64,000 nucleotides of DNA from Flammeovirgaceae bacterium UBA2366 (GTDB lineage Bacteria; Bacteroidota; Bacteroidia; Cytophagales; Cyclobacteriaceae): assembly GCA_002344065.1 (NCBI GenBank), contig DDTK01000014.1, positions 310,001-374,000 on the forward strand, written 5' to 3'. This document shows positions 1 to 8,536 of the stretch, one piece after another. The position numbers and the translations under genes were made by a program. Position 1 is the first letter of the stretch; every line of letters begins with the position of its first letter. The notes beneath the pieces were generated by a model. That model did no database searches. It had not been told where the DNA came from and saw nothing but the letters and a program-made list of their open reading frames with translations.

Positions 1-1396
1 AATTGTCCTTTGTAAAATAGTTTGAAGTATTTTTAAAGGTAATTTCACCCATTGATTTTGGTTTAAAGTCGCTGAAAGTTGCGTACCTCTCAATCGAATT
101 TCCATCAATGTCAAAATCAAGTTCGGAATTTTTGTTTTCGTCAATTAATGCAATCATTGAGTATGTGCCGTTTTTCAAGCCGTAAATGTGTCTGTTAGTC
201 GTACCTATTGAGGTTGTGCCCAAAAGATAGCCACCTGTTACAGCTACCCTTTTCCTAAAATTATCTTCACTATCCATTACCACAAACATCAAACGCCTTT
301 CTGCTTCTAACATCGGAATACTTATATTAAAGTGAAAGTAATTTTGTGAGAAATAGGATTGTGTAGTCAATTTTTGCTTGAATTGGTGTTCGCTCATTTC
401 TTTGGTTAAATCCCTATCAAATCCAAGATGCATAAGAGAGGCTGATGCTATTTCAAAGTTTGCTTGTTCAGCAAACGGTTTTAGTTTAGTGTCTAAAACA
501 ATTTCTGCATCCTGATTGATGTTGAAGTAACTTAATTCTTGTTCAAAGTCAATGTTATTCAGATTTATTTGCTTGGTTTTCCTATGAGAATGAGAAAAAA
601 ATGAAATGGCTCTACTTTCTATGTTATACACAATAGTCCAAACCGTTTTAAAATCACCTTTCGGAATATTTACACTTTTCAGCATTTGAAAAGCACTCAT
701 TTCAGAGAAGTCACCCGGGGCTTGTAGCGCCTTGATTTGTTTTTCAAGCTTATGATAACGATACGTTGTGGATGTGTTATTCTTTCGGATACCCTCAATA
801 TTTTCAATGTATTTTTTGGAATAGACCACCGATTTATTGGTTATAGCCTGGCATGAGTTGGCTTCTTTTTCATAAACTTCTGGCCTGCCTTCCAGGTATT
901 CAATAATTACGGATTTGCCGTGAGTATCTGCCAATATGTAATGGATTTTCCCTTTAATCGGATAAATTTTAAGGTTTTCAATATGGGCAACAACTTCGTC
1001 CACAGTTTGAAAATTGTCTAACTGATATTGTACCCACTCCAATTCGTTCAGGTATGTTTTGTCTTCCGAAATATTAAACCGAGTGTCTTCCAGCCAAAGC
1101 ATTTCTACCACAAGCCCTTTCTCGTTCATACCGCCATAAGGCATTTCTTTTCCGTTTTGGTTGAATGTGATACTTCCGTATTTGCTTGTCCACCTTGCAG
1201 GCACTCCATTGTGTGTGCAGTAAGCTACTTTTGTCGTATTCTTTAAATTTTTGATAACATAACCTTGGTCAAAAGTCCAATCGAAGTTTTTGCCCAACAG
1301 TATAGTCTTTCCATTCTTCAATACGAATGATGAACAAGAATATGCTGATTGCACCAATGTCGTCAAGAATAGAAGTGTCCAAAAATATTTTTTCAT
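1..1396 (-). CDS. Secreted Ntn-hydrolase of the choloylglycine/penicillin V acylase-like (C59/C45) type, 3' end cut by window edge
   Basis: My own translation is open from an ATG at 1396 to the window edge (465 codons, no stop). A signal peptide of about 20 residues ends in SAYS and the next residue is Cys21, which would become the N-terminal nucleophile. It is followed by GKNFDW (Asp39) and later GMNEKGL, both typical of linear-amide C-N hydrolases. These enzymes hydrolyse amide bonds of bile-salt conjugates, penicillin V, acyl-homoserine lactones or similar compounds; the substrate here cannot be told. The last 120 or so residues look like a separate beta domain with a YSMIALIDENKNSELDFDIDG stretch, similar to DUF2141. 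The gene stands alone, after an attC-like spacer. Family call is fairly sure; the C-terminal domain call is tentative. Confidence 0.75.
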   Translation of the reverse strand, partial: MKKYFWTLLFLTTLVQSAYSCSSFVLKNGKTILLGKNFDWTFDQGYVIKNLKNTTKVAYCTHNGVPARWTSKYGSITFNQNGKEMPYGGMNEKGLVVEMLWLEDTRFNISEDKTYLNELEWVQYQLDNFQTVDEVVAHIENLKIYPIKGKIHYILADTHGKSVIIEYLEGRPEVYEKEANSCQAITNKSVVYSKKYIENIEGIRKNNTSTTYRYHKLEKQIKALQAPGDFSEMSAFQMLKSVNIPKGDFKTVWTIVYNIESRAISFFSHSHRKTKQINLNNIDFEQELSYFNINQDAEIVLDTKLKPFAEQANFEIASASLMHLGFDRDLTKEMSEHQFKQKLTTQSYFSQNYFHFNISIPMLEAERRLMFVVMDSEDNFRKRVAVTGGYLLGTTSIGTTNRHIYGLKNGTYSMIALIDENKNSELDFDIDGNSIERYATFSDFKPKSMGEITFKNTSNYFTKDN

Positions 1397-1418
1397 TTTA
1401 CTGTCCTTTTGGGTTATT

Positions 1419-1563
1419 GTTTATGCTTGCCGACATCTGTATACATTCATCCACCCGCTCATATCCATACACCCCTGGCGGAATATCTTCACCTCCAACT
1501 TACAAAAAAGTCCGCTTTATTCCGCAGGAGATAGTCCTACGCTACCGGTTTGCTTGGCATAAC
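1419..1563. repeat. Imperfect inverted repeat between cassette-like genes (attC-like candidate)
   Basis: The inner arms are 1472-1485 (CCCCTGGCGGAATA) and 1519-1531, whose reverse complement is CTCCTGCGGAATA. Outer elements GTTTATGC (1419-1426) and GCATAAC (1557-1563) are roughly complementary. A GGTTAGC element lies just outside at 1568-1574. The size, the bulged long hairpin and the position after a lone minus-strand gene resemble an integron attC site. The R-box does not fit the canonical GTTRRRY exactly and no integrase gene is in the window. Confidence 0.35.
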
Positions 1564-1578
1564 TGTGGTTAGCTTATG

Positions 1579-2061
1579 CTATTTTTTGATATTCAATAGC
1601 TTAATTGTAATTCCTAATTGTCCCAAATGATATAAATCGTGATGTACTATCCCCTCGACCAAATATTTTAAAGTATATGCTCCTTCGAGCTTATTACTTT
1701 CAAGATAGTCATCATCTTTGTCGGTAAGATATTCTACCAACTCCATCTGACTTTTATTTAAATCGGCTTTGAGTTTTTCCCATCCGATTTTTTTTAGTTC
1801 CTCGTTGCTCTTCCAATTTTCAGGACTTTCAATTGTCAGATTTGATTCGAGTCCTTTGAGTTTCCTTATCGTGTCCATTCTCCAAACCCAAATGTGATAA
1901 ATTAATTCCGCCACGCTGTGGATTTCGGGAAGTGGTCTTTTAAACGCTTGTTCTTCCGATACTGGTTCGATTTTTCTTTCAAGATTGTCATCATACCACG
2001 TAATTCCGTTTTGTACATCCTTTAACTGACCAATGATATTTTCTACAACTTTCCTACTCAT
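1579..2061 (-). CDS. DinB-like four-helix-bundle protein
   Basis: 160 residues, a usual length for DinB/YfiT-like proteins. His56 in the second helix and His141/His145 in the HHDLYHLGQLG stretch make up the expected metal-binding histidine triad. Members bind divalent metal and include thiol S-transferases and damage-inducible proteins; the reaction here is unknown. It is a single-gene unit with structured spacers on both sides, which fits a cassette-like gene. A second DinB-like gene at 22136 is only distantly related. Confidence 0.8.
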   Translation of the reverse strand: MSRKVVENIIGQLKDVQNGITWYDDNLERKIEPVSEEQAFKRPLPEIHSVAELIYHIWVWRMDTIRKLKGLESNLTIESPENWKSNEELKKIGWEKLKADLNKSQMELVEYLTDKDDDYLESNKLEGAYTLKYLVEGIVHHDLYHLGQLGITIKLLNIKK

Positions 2062-2186
2062 CTTAAAGTTTTTTTTAATGCCTGACGAAGAGCTTGTTTA
2101 GCTTGCTTGAAATCCATGTTTTCTCATCTCTCCTACTTATTTCATTCTTCGCGTTCTCTCTCTTCATTTATAGTCGTATTTTTCCG

Positions 2187-2912
2187 TCACGACTTTACTG
2201 CTATGATAGTTGTCATCCCATTAATTACCTGGTTGAGCTGAATTCTCATTCTGTTTGCCTCCAGCATTGCAACAATTTCCCTTGTCAAAACCCGCACCTT
2301 ATTATATGAGCTAACTTTTTGCGTCCAGCCTGTCTCTGTCTTTTCGTTTAGCAGGTCAGTAACGCTGACCGTTTCGCTCTCATAGTCAAGCACACAAGTT
2401 AGAATTCTAGTATCATCACTTTTTACCAGAATAAATCTACTATCACCGGTTAATTCCGTTGAATAGTCACGGAAGGAAAGAAGTGCTTTGCCTCCCGTTT
2501 TCAGTACGATAGAAATGTCCGTTACTAAATTTTCAATTTCTCTTTTATTATCAAGATGTGAAAGTGTGTCACCACAGCAAACAATTAGTTCGACATCCTT
2601 GTCCGCGAATTGTTTAATCCTTTTAATGTCGTCATTTCGTATTTCAATATTAAGTCCCCTACCGTTAATTGCCAATTCACCCAAAAGATGTTTATTGAAG
2701 TCAACAGCAATTACATGAAATCCAAGTTTTGCAAGCGGAACACTTTGAAGTCCATGCCCAGCCCCAAGGTCTATGGCTTTCTTTGTAGAAAATGGAATAA
2801 CAGCATTGTCTTTTAGAAAATTTTGAAACTCCTTTTGCTTAGTTTCAAAGTCCCCAGTCATCCAAGAGTAGAACTTTGCCAGGTGTGTTTCGTAATGTTC
2901 TTTAACTGTCAT
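2187..2912 (-). CDS. Class I SAM-dependent methyltransferase
   Basis: 241 residues. Motif I is IDLGAGHGLQSVPLAKLG (about residues 47-64), followed by the acidic residue Asp71 in VIAVDFN that should contact the SAM ribose. A CCGDTLSHL stretch (112-120) fits motif IV. The Rossmann-type methyltransferase fold is clear; the substrate is not. It is the third lone minus-strand gene of the left end and is bordered by a structured spacer upstream. Nothing links it functionally to the neighbouring restriction operon. Confidence 0.85.
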   Translation of the reverse strand: MTVKEHYETHLAKFYSWMTGDFETKQKEFQNFLKDNAVIPFSTKKAIDLGAGHGLQSVPLAKLGFHVIAVDFNKHLLGELAINGRGLNIEIRNDDIKRIKQFADKDVELIVCCGDTLSHLDNKREIENLVTDISIVLKTGGKALLSFRDYSTELTGDSRFILVKSDDTRILTCVLDYESETVSVTDLLNEKTETGWTQKVSSYNKVRVLTREIVAMLEANRMRIQLNQVINGMTTIIAVKS

Positions 2913-2966
2913 TGATTATTCAATTTTCATGATGGTTCGTTGGCTTTTCTTGTTGATTTTTGAATT

Positions 2967-3082
2967 GTGCAAAATATTTAGCCCGACCTGCATATCTCTG
3001 TCCCCCGACACCGAACTAAATTAAGAAATTACTTTTAATACCTACACCAAACCCCCGCATTGCCTAAACATTTTGTTAGCAC
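2967..3082. repeat. Long imperfect inverted repeat upstream of the methyltransferase (attC-like candidate)
   Basis: The left arm 2967-2982 (GTGCAAAATATTTAGC) pairs with the reverse complement of the right arm 3062-3082. The right arm carries an extra four-base TAAC bulge next to a GTTAGCAC end. About 80 bases lie between the arms. The bulged terminal stem and GTTAG box recall integron attC sites. The 2913-3281 spacer has no convincing ORF. Confidence 0.4.
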
Positions 3083-3115
3083 CTGTACCCTTCTCTTCGT
3101 CATTCGTTAATTGTC

Positions 3116-3244
3116 CACCGGTGGAGCAACCGGTACACTACATTTTCGGCTTACACGAAACCCTTACTATTTTGTCCACGTGTTGCGTGGGACGGCACTC
3201 TTGCTAAAGCTTTGGTTTGGGTGCTGGACTTGTGAAGCTTTAGC
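3116..3244. repeat. Cluster of short perfect palindromes downstream of hsdR
   Basis: Three hairpins lie between hsdR and the methyltransferase: the palindrome CCACCGGTGG at 3116-3125, GTCCACG/CGTGGGAC at 3174-3193, and the perfect ten-base arms GCTAAAGCTT (3203-3212) and AAGCTTTAGC (3235-3244). None is followed by a clear T-run on the minus strand, so a simple terminator is doubtful. They may be part of the structured spacer family seen at this end of the window. Confidence 0.5.
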
Positions 3245-3281
3245 ATGTGTGCTGTTGCGCTGGCCTCACTGTCGATTAGGT

Positions 3282-6200
3282 CTAATCTTTCTTATACTTT
3301 TTAAAGTTCTCTGCTTGCTCAAATATCTCTACATAAACCTCATCTCTCTCCACTGGTGGATAACCAAATTCGTCAAGGATTAAGATTAACTCCACTTTTA
3401 GAGCAGATTTAATGTCATCTCGCTTATTCCAGTCTGGAAATTTGGCTTGATTGTCCACGATGACTTTTACTGCCTTTGCCAACGCAATCATCCTGTCGTC
3501 CGGATAGGTGAAGTCGTATTTTTTGCAAAGCTCTTTCAGGATGTCGTAAAAGGCTTTTTCTTCAAAGTCAATTCCTAATTCATCACCGGCTTTAAATTCT
3601 TTGTGAATGTCCCAAATCAAGTTGGTTAATGCTTCTGCCATTTCTTCGTAGACCTCACTTCTTAAAATGTCGTTAGCGTCACGGTTGTTGTAGCGCTCAA
3701 CAATGGCTTCCATTTTTTTTGTGAAGTCAATTCCTTTTACCCGATTTACTTTGCGCAGTTCACCAATCACTTTTGCCAGAAGTTGCTGTAATAATTTGAT
3801 TTTTGTATTCGGTAATTTGATTTTATCAATTTTCGCCAAATAGTCTTCGTCAAAAAGATCCAGCTCTGTTTCTTCTCCAAGTTTGAAGATTTCCTCTACT
3901 CCGTCACTCTGCAAAGCATGCTTTATCATTTCCCGAACTCTTGCGTTCATTTGCGCTGTGTCCGGTGCATTGCCTTTGGTTAGTTTGAATACAATGGAAC
4001 GAATGGCTAAATAAAAATGCGTGTAATCTCGTTCGGCTTGTGTAAGCTTTTCACTACCTGCACAAATGTCATAGGCGGCCTTTAGCCGTTTCACTAAACC
4101 CATAAAGCGGGTTTCTAATTCTTTGGTCTGCTGAACAAACTCAGCACCCATGTTTAAGGTGTTTAGTTGTTCAATGGTGGATCCTTTGAAATACTTGCTG
4201 CTGTCAAACCTATGCATCAGTTTGGCCAATAAATCCAAATGGTCTCTTACAACAACAAGCGATTGCTCAATGTCTTCAAAATTGTCCTCGTCACCTTTGT
4301 TGTACTTGGCAAGAGCCAAATTCATTTGCTTTTTGATTCCGATATAGTCAACGACCAAGCCTTTGTTCTTACCTTCAAACTTGCGGTTAACTCTTGAAAT
4401 AGTCTGAATCAGGTTATGTTGCTGAATGGGCTTATCAATGTAAATGCTGTCCAGGAAAGGAACATCAAAGCCCGTGAGCCACATATCCACTACAATGGCA
4501 ATCTTGAAATTCGATTTTGGGTTTTTGAATTGTCGGTCGAGCTCCTTTCTGTACTCTTTTGTCCCTAATAAATCATACAGTTCTTTCGGGTCGTCTTGTC
4601 CGCGCGTCATCACCATTTTAATGCGCTCGATAGGTTTAAGTTCCCTTTTGTCTTTGTCGGTAAGTTCTGCACCTTCTTCGGCTTCTCTGATTTCAGCCCA
4701 TTCAGGTCGAAGTTTGATAATGTTCTTATAAAGTTCGTAAGCAATCTCCCTGGTGCTACTCACAAACATCGCCTTACCTTTCACGGTCGCGCCTTCGGTA
4801 ATCCGGTTTTCATAATGATTTACGAAATCCTCTGCAACGGCTTGTATGCGTTTAGGGTCGCCCAGAATAGCATACATGTTTGCTGTTTCTTCTTTACTCT
4901 TATCAATCTGATATTCGTTGGCCCCTAATTCTGCAACTTCTTCATAGTAGCGCTCTATCTTTTCAAGTTCACTATTTTTCAAGGCTACTTTGGCGGCTCT
5001 GCCTTCATACACAATTCGTACAGTGATTTCGTCTTTCACCGATTCGGTCATGGTGTAAGCATCTACAACTTTACCAAATACATCCAGTGTTGCATCAATC
5101 GGTGTACCGGTAAAACCAACATAGGTTGCATTAGGTAAAGAATCATGGAGGTATTTGGCAAAGCCAAACGTTTTGGTAACACCTTTCTCTGTTACTTTAA
5201 TTTTCTGATCAAGGTTTACCTGACTTCTGTGTGCTTCATCCGAAATGCAAATCACATTACTTCTTTCTGTGAGCAGTTCAGTGTCTTCCGTAAACTTGTG
5301 AATGGTAGTTAGAAAAACACCACCGCTTTGCCTGTCTTGTAGTTTGGTGCGTAAGTCAGCACGACTTTCAACGCTCTCCACGGTGTTATCACCAATGAAA
5401 CCTTTGGCATTTATGAATTGTGCTGCCAGTTGGTCATCTAAATCTGTTCTGTCTGTAATCAATACGATGGTCGGGCTTTCAAAATGCTCACTTTTCATCA
5501 GAAGCCTTGACAGATAAAGCATGGTGAAACTCTTACCGCATCCTGTCGCGCCAAAATAAGTTCCGCCCTTTCCGTTTCCTTCGGGCTTTTGAGCTTTCTT
5601 GATATTTTCATACAGCGCTCGCGCAGCGTAGTATTGTGGGTAGCGGCAAACGATTTTTTCTTCTTTCTTGCTGTTGTCAGGTACATAAATGAAGTTGCGG
5701 ATAATGTCCCGCAACCTGTTTTTATGAAACATGCCTTGAACAAGCGTAAACATACTATCAATTCCGTCCACATCTTTGGCCAACCCTGCAACTCTGCGCC
5801 AACCATAGAAAAACTCATACGGTGCAAAGAACGAACCCGCTTTGTTGTTGACTCCATCGCTGATTACGCAAAAGGCATTGTATTTAAAGAGTTCGGGAAT
5901 GTCTCTGCGATAGCGAACGGTTAATTGCTTCCATGCCTCAAAAATGGTGGCTTCCTCACGAATCGCGCTTTTGAACTCAAAGACTACTAACGGCAGACCA
6001 TTGATGTACACTATGCCATCCGGGATGCGCTTTTCCGTACCAATAATTTCCAGTTGGTTTACAAACTTGTAAATATTGTTGTCTGGCGGATATTGTTCTT
6101 CTGGTTCTGCGACAACGGATATTAATTGTTCGGCTTCCGGTTGACGATGTTTGTTTAAACCGGTGTAATTGATTAACTGAATGTAAATGTCTTTCTGCTT

Positions 6201-6491
6201 CCGGTCTTCTCTTTTCAGAATAAACCCATCGGAGAGCATTTTCAAAAACGTTTTATTACTCTCGTATAGATCTGAGGCTGAAAGTGATTTGAGTTGAAGT
6301 ATAATAGAATTGACCTCGTTGTTCGTAATGCCCTGCGGTTTGTATTGTGTTAGAAGGAAACTCCTCAAATCTTCTTCAATCAAGACTTCATCAGGCTTTC
6401 GGATAATGGTAATGCCCAAATGATGGGGAAATCCTTCTTGCCCCAACAACTCAGTAAACGCCCTCTCTAATTTTTCTTCGGTGAATTTCAT
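3282..6491 (-). CDS. hsdR: Type I restriction enzyme, R (motor/nuclease) subunit
   Basis: 1069 residues, normal for HsdR. The N-terminal nuclease domain has PDGI (Asp158) and EFKS (Glu172, Lys174), the PD-(D/E)XK signature. It is followed by a Walker A GATGCGKS and a DEAH box in CISDEAHRSQ, both part of the superfamily 2 translocase, then motif VI-like QTISRVNR and a helical C-terminal domain. It pumps and cuts unmethylated DNA in a complex with HsdM and HsdS. Its ATG overlaps the abiEii stop as ATGA, so translation is probably coupled. It is parted from hsdS by about 5 kb of other defence genes, and two broken copies of its 5' end lie upstream at 8387-8473 and 8932-8967. Confidence 0.95.
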   Translation of the reverse strand: MKFTEEKLERAFTELLGQEGFPHHLGITIIRKPDEVLIEEDLRSFLLTQYKPQGITNNEVNSIILQLKSLSASDLYESNKTFLKMLSDGFILKREDRKQKDIYIQLINYTGLNKHRQPEAEQLISVVAEPEEQYPPDNNIYKFVNQLEIIGTEKRIPDGIVYINGLPLVVFEFKSAIREEATIFEAWKQLTVRYRRDIPELFKYNAFCVISDGVNNKAGSFFAPYEFFYGWRRVAGLAKDVDGIDSMFTLVQGMFHKNRLRDIIRNFIYVPDNSKKEEKIVCRYPQYYAARALYENIKKAQKPEGNGKGGTYFGATGCGKSFTMLYLSRLLMKSEHFESPTIVLITDRTDLDDQLAAQFINAKGFIGDNTVESVESRADLRTKLQDRQSGGVFLTTIHKFTEDTELLTERSNVICISDEAHRSQVNLDQKIKVTEKGVTKTFGFAKYLHDSLPNATYVGFTGTPIDATLDVFGKVVDAYTMTESVKDEITVRIVYEGRAAKVALKNSELEKIERYYEEVAELGANEYQIDKSKEETANMYAILGDPKRIQAVAEDFVNHYENRITEGATVKGKAMFVSSTREIAYELYKNIIKLRPEWAEIREAEEGAELTDKDKRELKPIERIKMVMTRGQDDPKELYDLLGTKEYRKELDRQFKNPKSNFKIAIVVDMWLTGFDVPFLDSIYIDKPIQQHNLIQTISRVNRKFEGKNKGLVVDYIGIKKQMNLALAKYNKGDEDNFEDIEQSLVVVRDHLDLLAKLMHRFDSSKYFKGSTIEQLNTLNMGAEFVQQTKELETRFMGLVKRLKAAYDICAGSEKLTQAERDYTHFYLAIRSIVFKLTKGNAPDTAQMNARVREMIKHALQSDGVEEIFKLGEETELDLFDEDYLAKIDKIKLPNTKIKLLQQLLAKVIGELRKVNRVKGIDFTKKMEAIVERYNNRDANDILRSEVYEEMAEALTNLIWDIHKEFKAGDELGIDFEEKAFYDILKELCKKYDFTYPDDRMIALAKAVKVIVDNQAKFPDWNKRDDIKSALKVELILILDEFGYPPVERDEVYVEIFEQAENFKKYKKD

Positions 6492-7489
6492 TTCTTCTCT
6501 TCTACATCAATGTTCCATTCTATGCCCGTTAATCTTTCCTTTATCATTTTAAGAATTGCCAAAACCGATTCATCTTGCGGGAAACTTCCGTAAACTAATT
6601 TTTTGAAATCGCCATTGTAGGTAGCTTTCAACTCACCCCAAACCTTATCCATATCTTTAAAGATAAGCGCTTTGTTAGGATGATGCGCAAGCCACGCATT
6701 ATTGTTCTTGTAGCTTTGTACGTCATCGTTAGCGACTTTTAAGAGCATGATAGCGAATGCCTCTGATTGAAAAAACTCAGCAAACTCCTTTTGATTCAAC
6801 AATTGGTGCAGGTCGTACGCATGTCTTATCTTTTTCTTCAAATCGTCAATAGCATTTTCTCCATACGAGAATCTGACAAGGCTCATTATTTTTTCACACA
6901 CCGTTCGGGTTGGCTCCAGCACGCGAACATCGAAAGGCAGCACGCCATTCGCTTCGGCAATCGCAGCCTGATTGTTACTCAGCATCATTTCACCAACCAA
7001 TGAAACTACTTGCTTTGTGGTGTAGGGCTCAAAATAGCCAAGCCATGTTGCTTCCACTACAATTACATCACGAATCTGACCATAGTCGCCTTTGAACTCC
7101 TTTTTATAAGTGTGCGCGGTTTTCCGGTTCATTCCCATTTTTTGTGTGAGCCCTTCTATATCAACCTCTGGCAGAACTGCACTCACCACCTCACTGATGG
7201 TTCTGATTTTGGTAGTCATCCTGTTATTTGACTCGCCTTCACGTCTTAATACTACCAAGTCAATATCTTCCGAAAACCTATCTATCGTTTTGTAACACTT
7301 TGATAAAGCTGTGCCTCCTTTGAATACGGTATCAGCTCCGATTTCATGATTGAAAAGTGTGTAGAGTACATAGGTGACCCAATAATCCTTTTCAATATAG
7401 ATTGGTAATATCTTCCTCTGGTCTGAAGTAAACTGAATAGCTTGCCTGAAAAGTGTTTTGTCTTCGTGTAGCTTCATACGATATTCCAT
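6488..7489 (-). CDS. abiEii: AbiEii-type nucleotidyltransferase toxin of a type IV toxin-antitoxin system
   Basis: 333 residues. The nucleotidyltransferase core is visible: YIEKDYWVTYVL (31-42), FKGGTALSK (56-64) and RFSEDIDLVV (71-80), with Asp75 and Asp77 as likely metal ligands. AbiEii enzymes transfer nucleotides to cellular targets (tRNA in studied homologues) and abort phage growth. It overlaps the antitoxin by 16 bases and hsdR by 4, so all three are probably one transcript. The pair sits between a broken and an intact hsdR start, which points to insertion as a module. Confidence 0.9.
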   Translation of the reverse strand: MEYRMKLHEDKTLFRQAIQFTSDQRKILPIYIEKDYWVTYVLYTLFNHEIGADTVFKGGTALSKCYKTIDRFSEDIDLVVLRREGESNNRMTTKIRTISEVVSAVLPEVDIEGLTQKMGMNRKTAHTYKKEFKGDYGQIRDVIVVEATWLGYFEPYTTKQVVSLVGEMMLSNNQAAIAEANGVLPFDVRVLEPTRTVCEKIMSLVRFSYGENAIDDLKKKIRHAYDLHQLLNQKEFAEFFQSEAFAIMLLKVANDDVQSYKNNNAWLAHHPNKALIFKDMDKVWGELKATYNGDFKKLVYGSFPQDESVLAILKMIKERLTGIEWNIDVEEKK

Positions 7490-8199
7490 TTTCCGGCAGT
7501 ACGCAGCAAATTTCCTGCACCTTTCAATTTATACTTTGTAATCGGGTTTATCGATTTATACAACGGTTCAATTAATGAACTTTCCTTTAATTCTTCCAAC
7601 AGTGCCCCTAATAGAGCTTTTGTAACGGGCGGATATTTTAAGGCCAGACGAACCATGGTGCCCTTATCTTTTTCGGATAAGTTCTTGATGATGCTTAACA
7701 GACGTTTACAGGAAGTCTCAATGGTTGCATCCGGTATCTTTTTGATATAGCGGATGGAATCCAGAATTTGTAATAAAGGTATGTTCTCTTTGGTGATGGT
7801 GTTTTTCTGCCTGATGAATGAAATGAAGTAGCGTTCTCTTTTAAAATTAGGACGTATCTGATTTTTACCGATTTGAATGATATTGCTTACCTGCGTGGTT
7901 AAGCCCAATTGATTATAAATACTGTAACCGGTAAGGTAGCCCACAATTTTACCATCCTCTTCCAGCAGGTCTTTTACTACTTGTGCCTGATTGGGCTGTA
8001 GAATTCCGAAAGGAGTGTTTTCGGGTTTGTAGTACTTGCCCTTGGAGAGTTTGGCTATTTTGCCGGCCTTTACCATCCGGTTAAGGGCTTTTATGACAGC
8101 TTCCTTCTTATTCACCTCTGCTATAAAATCGGCATAGGTGAACACATAGCCCTTGGGGAGCCTGTCTATTGTAAGTGCTATGTATTCAGGTGTTTTCAT
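7474..8199 (-). CDS. abiEi: AbiEi-type antitoxin/autorepressor (DUF6088-like)
   Basis: 241 residues. The N-terminal 60 residues form a winged-helix-like domain (FTYADFIAEVNKKEAVIKAL, then GKIAKLSKGKYYKP), followed by the AbiEi domain with GYLTGYSIYNQLGLTTQ at about 107-123. Type IV antitoxins neutralise AbiEii without stable binding and repress their own promoter. A perfect inverted repeat next to a TACCTTTG promoter element lies just upstream, as expected for autoregulation. The start at 8199 was chosen because it is the first ATG after that promoter. Confidence 0.85.
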   Translation of the reverse strand: MKTPEYIALTIDRLPKGYVFTYADFIAEVNKKEAVIKALNRMVKAGKIAKLSKGKYYKPENTPFGILQPNQAQVVKDLLEEDGKIVGYLTGYSIYNQLGLTTQVSNIIQIGKNQIRPNFKRERYFISFIRQKNTITKENIPLLQILDSIRYIKKIPDATIETSCKRLLSIIKNLSEKDKGTMVRLALKYPPVTKALLGALLEELKESSLIEPLYKSINPITKYKLKGAGNLLRTAGKWNIV

Positions 8200-8214
8200 T
8201 CATTATGGCACTTT

Positions 8215-8259
8215 CAAAGGTAGCTAATTTGTCCAGTTTATTAGTTAAAAAACTGGACA
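8215..8259 (-). promoter_or_regulatory. Putative abiE promoter and operator
   Basis: On the minus strand TACCTTTG (8222-8215) matches the Bacteroidota -7 consensus TAnnTTTG, 15 bases before the abiEi start. Directly upstream is a perfect ten-base inverted repeat, TGTCCAGTTT (8230-8239) and AAACTGGACA (8250-8259). Arm centres are 20 bases apart, two helical turns. A dimeric AbiEi binding here would cover the promoter. Sequence facts are seen; the regulatory role is inferred from other AbiE systems. Confidence 0.6.
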
Positions 8260-8281
8260 TTTTGGAAATTCTACAGGGGGT

Positions 8282-8304
8282 GGGTAACTTTCGAGAAGTT
8301 ACCC
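8282..8304. repeat. Perfect 9-bp hairpin upstream of the abiE promoter
   Basis: GGGTAACTT (8282-8290) and AAGTTACCC (8296-8304) are perfectly complementary around the five-base loop TCGAG. No T-run follows on the minus strand. It lies between the hsdR remnant and the abiE promoter. It may be a transcript end, a second regulator site or a trace of the insertion. The rest of 8305-8386 shows nothing recognisable. Confidence 0.5.
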
Positions 8305-8386
8305 ATGGGCTAAAATGCTTCTGCTCTACAAGCCCAATTATAGTAGTACACTCCCTCCAACTCCGGTTACACAAACACCAATACTT

Positions 8387-8473
8387 CTAGCCTACTCTTA
8401 AATCCTTGAGAAACCCTTCTTGACCCAACAGCTCGGTAAATGCCTTTTCTAATTTTTCTTCGGTGAATTTCAT
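8387..8473 (-). pseudogene. Broken 5' end of hsdR (28 codons), upstream of abiE
   Basis: Reads MKFTEEKLEKAFTELLGQEG then diverges after residue 21 and stops at 8387. Its first 63 bases match the start of the intact hsdR at 56 positions, the first 24 being identical. The copy lies in the same orientation about 2 kb upstream, so the abiE pair sits between two direct repeats. The seven substitutions, mostly third-base, suggest it came from a different hsdR allele or is an old duplicate. Confidence 0.85.
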
Positions 8474-8474
8474 T

Positions 8475-8515
8475 TTTCCGAAGTTATCCGAAGCTTTTCC
8501 GAAGTTTTTCCGAAT
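8475..8515. repeat. Short direct repeats of the TTTTCCGAAG type
   Basis: Within the 63-base gap between the hsdR remnant and the truncated AlbA/RecG-like gene, the ten-base unit TTTTCCGAAG recurs with small changes four times. It looks like a minor slippage tract. No function is evident. Confidence 0.5.
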
Positions 8516-8536
8516 CCCAATGCCTTCATCTCTACT

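Noticed and set aside
3111..3383. Plus-strand frame over the hairpin cluster and the end of hsdR
   Set aside because: Covers palindromes and the hsdR tail, no family, no promoter.
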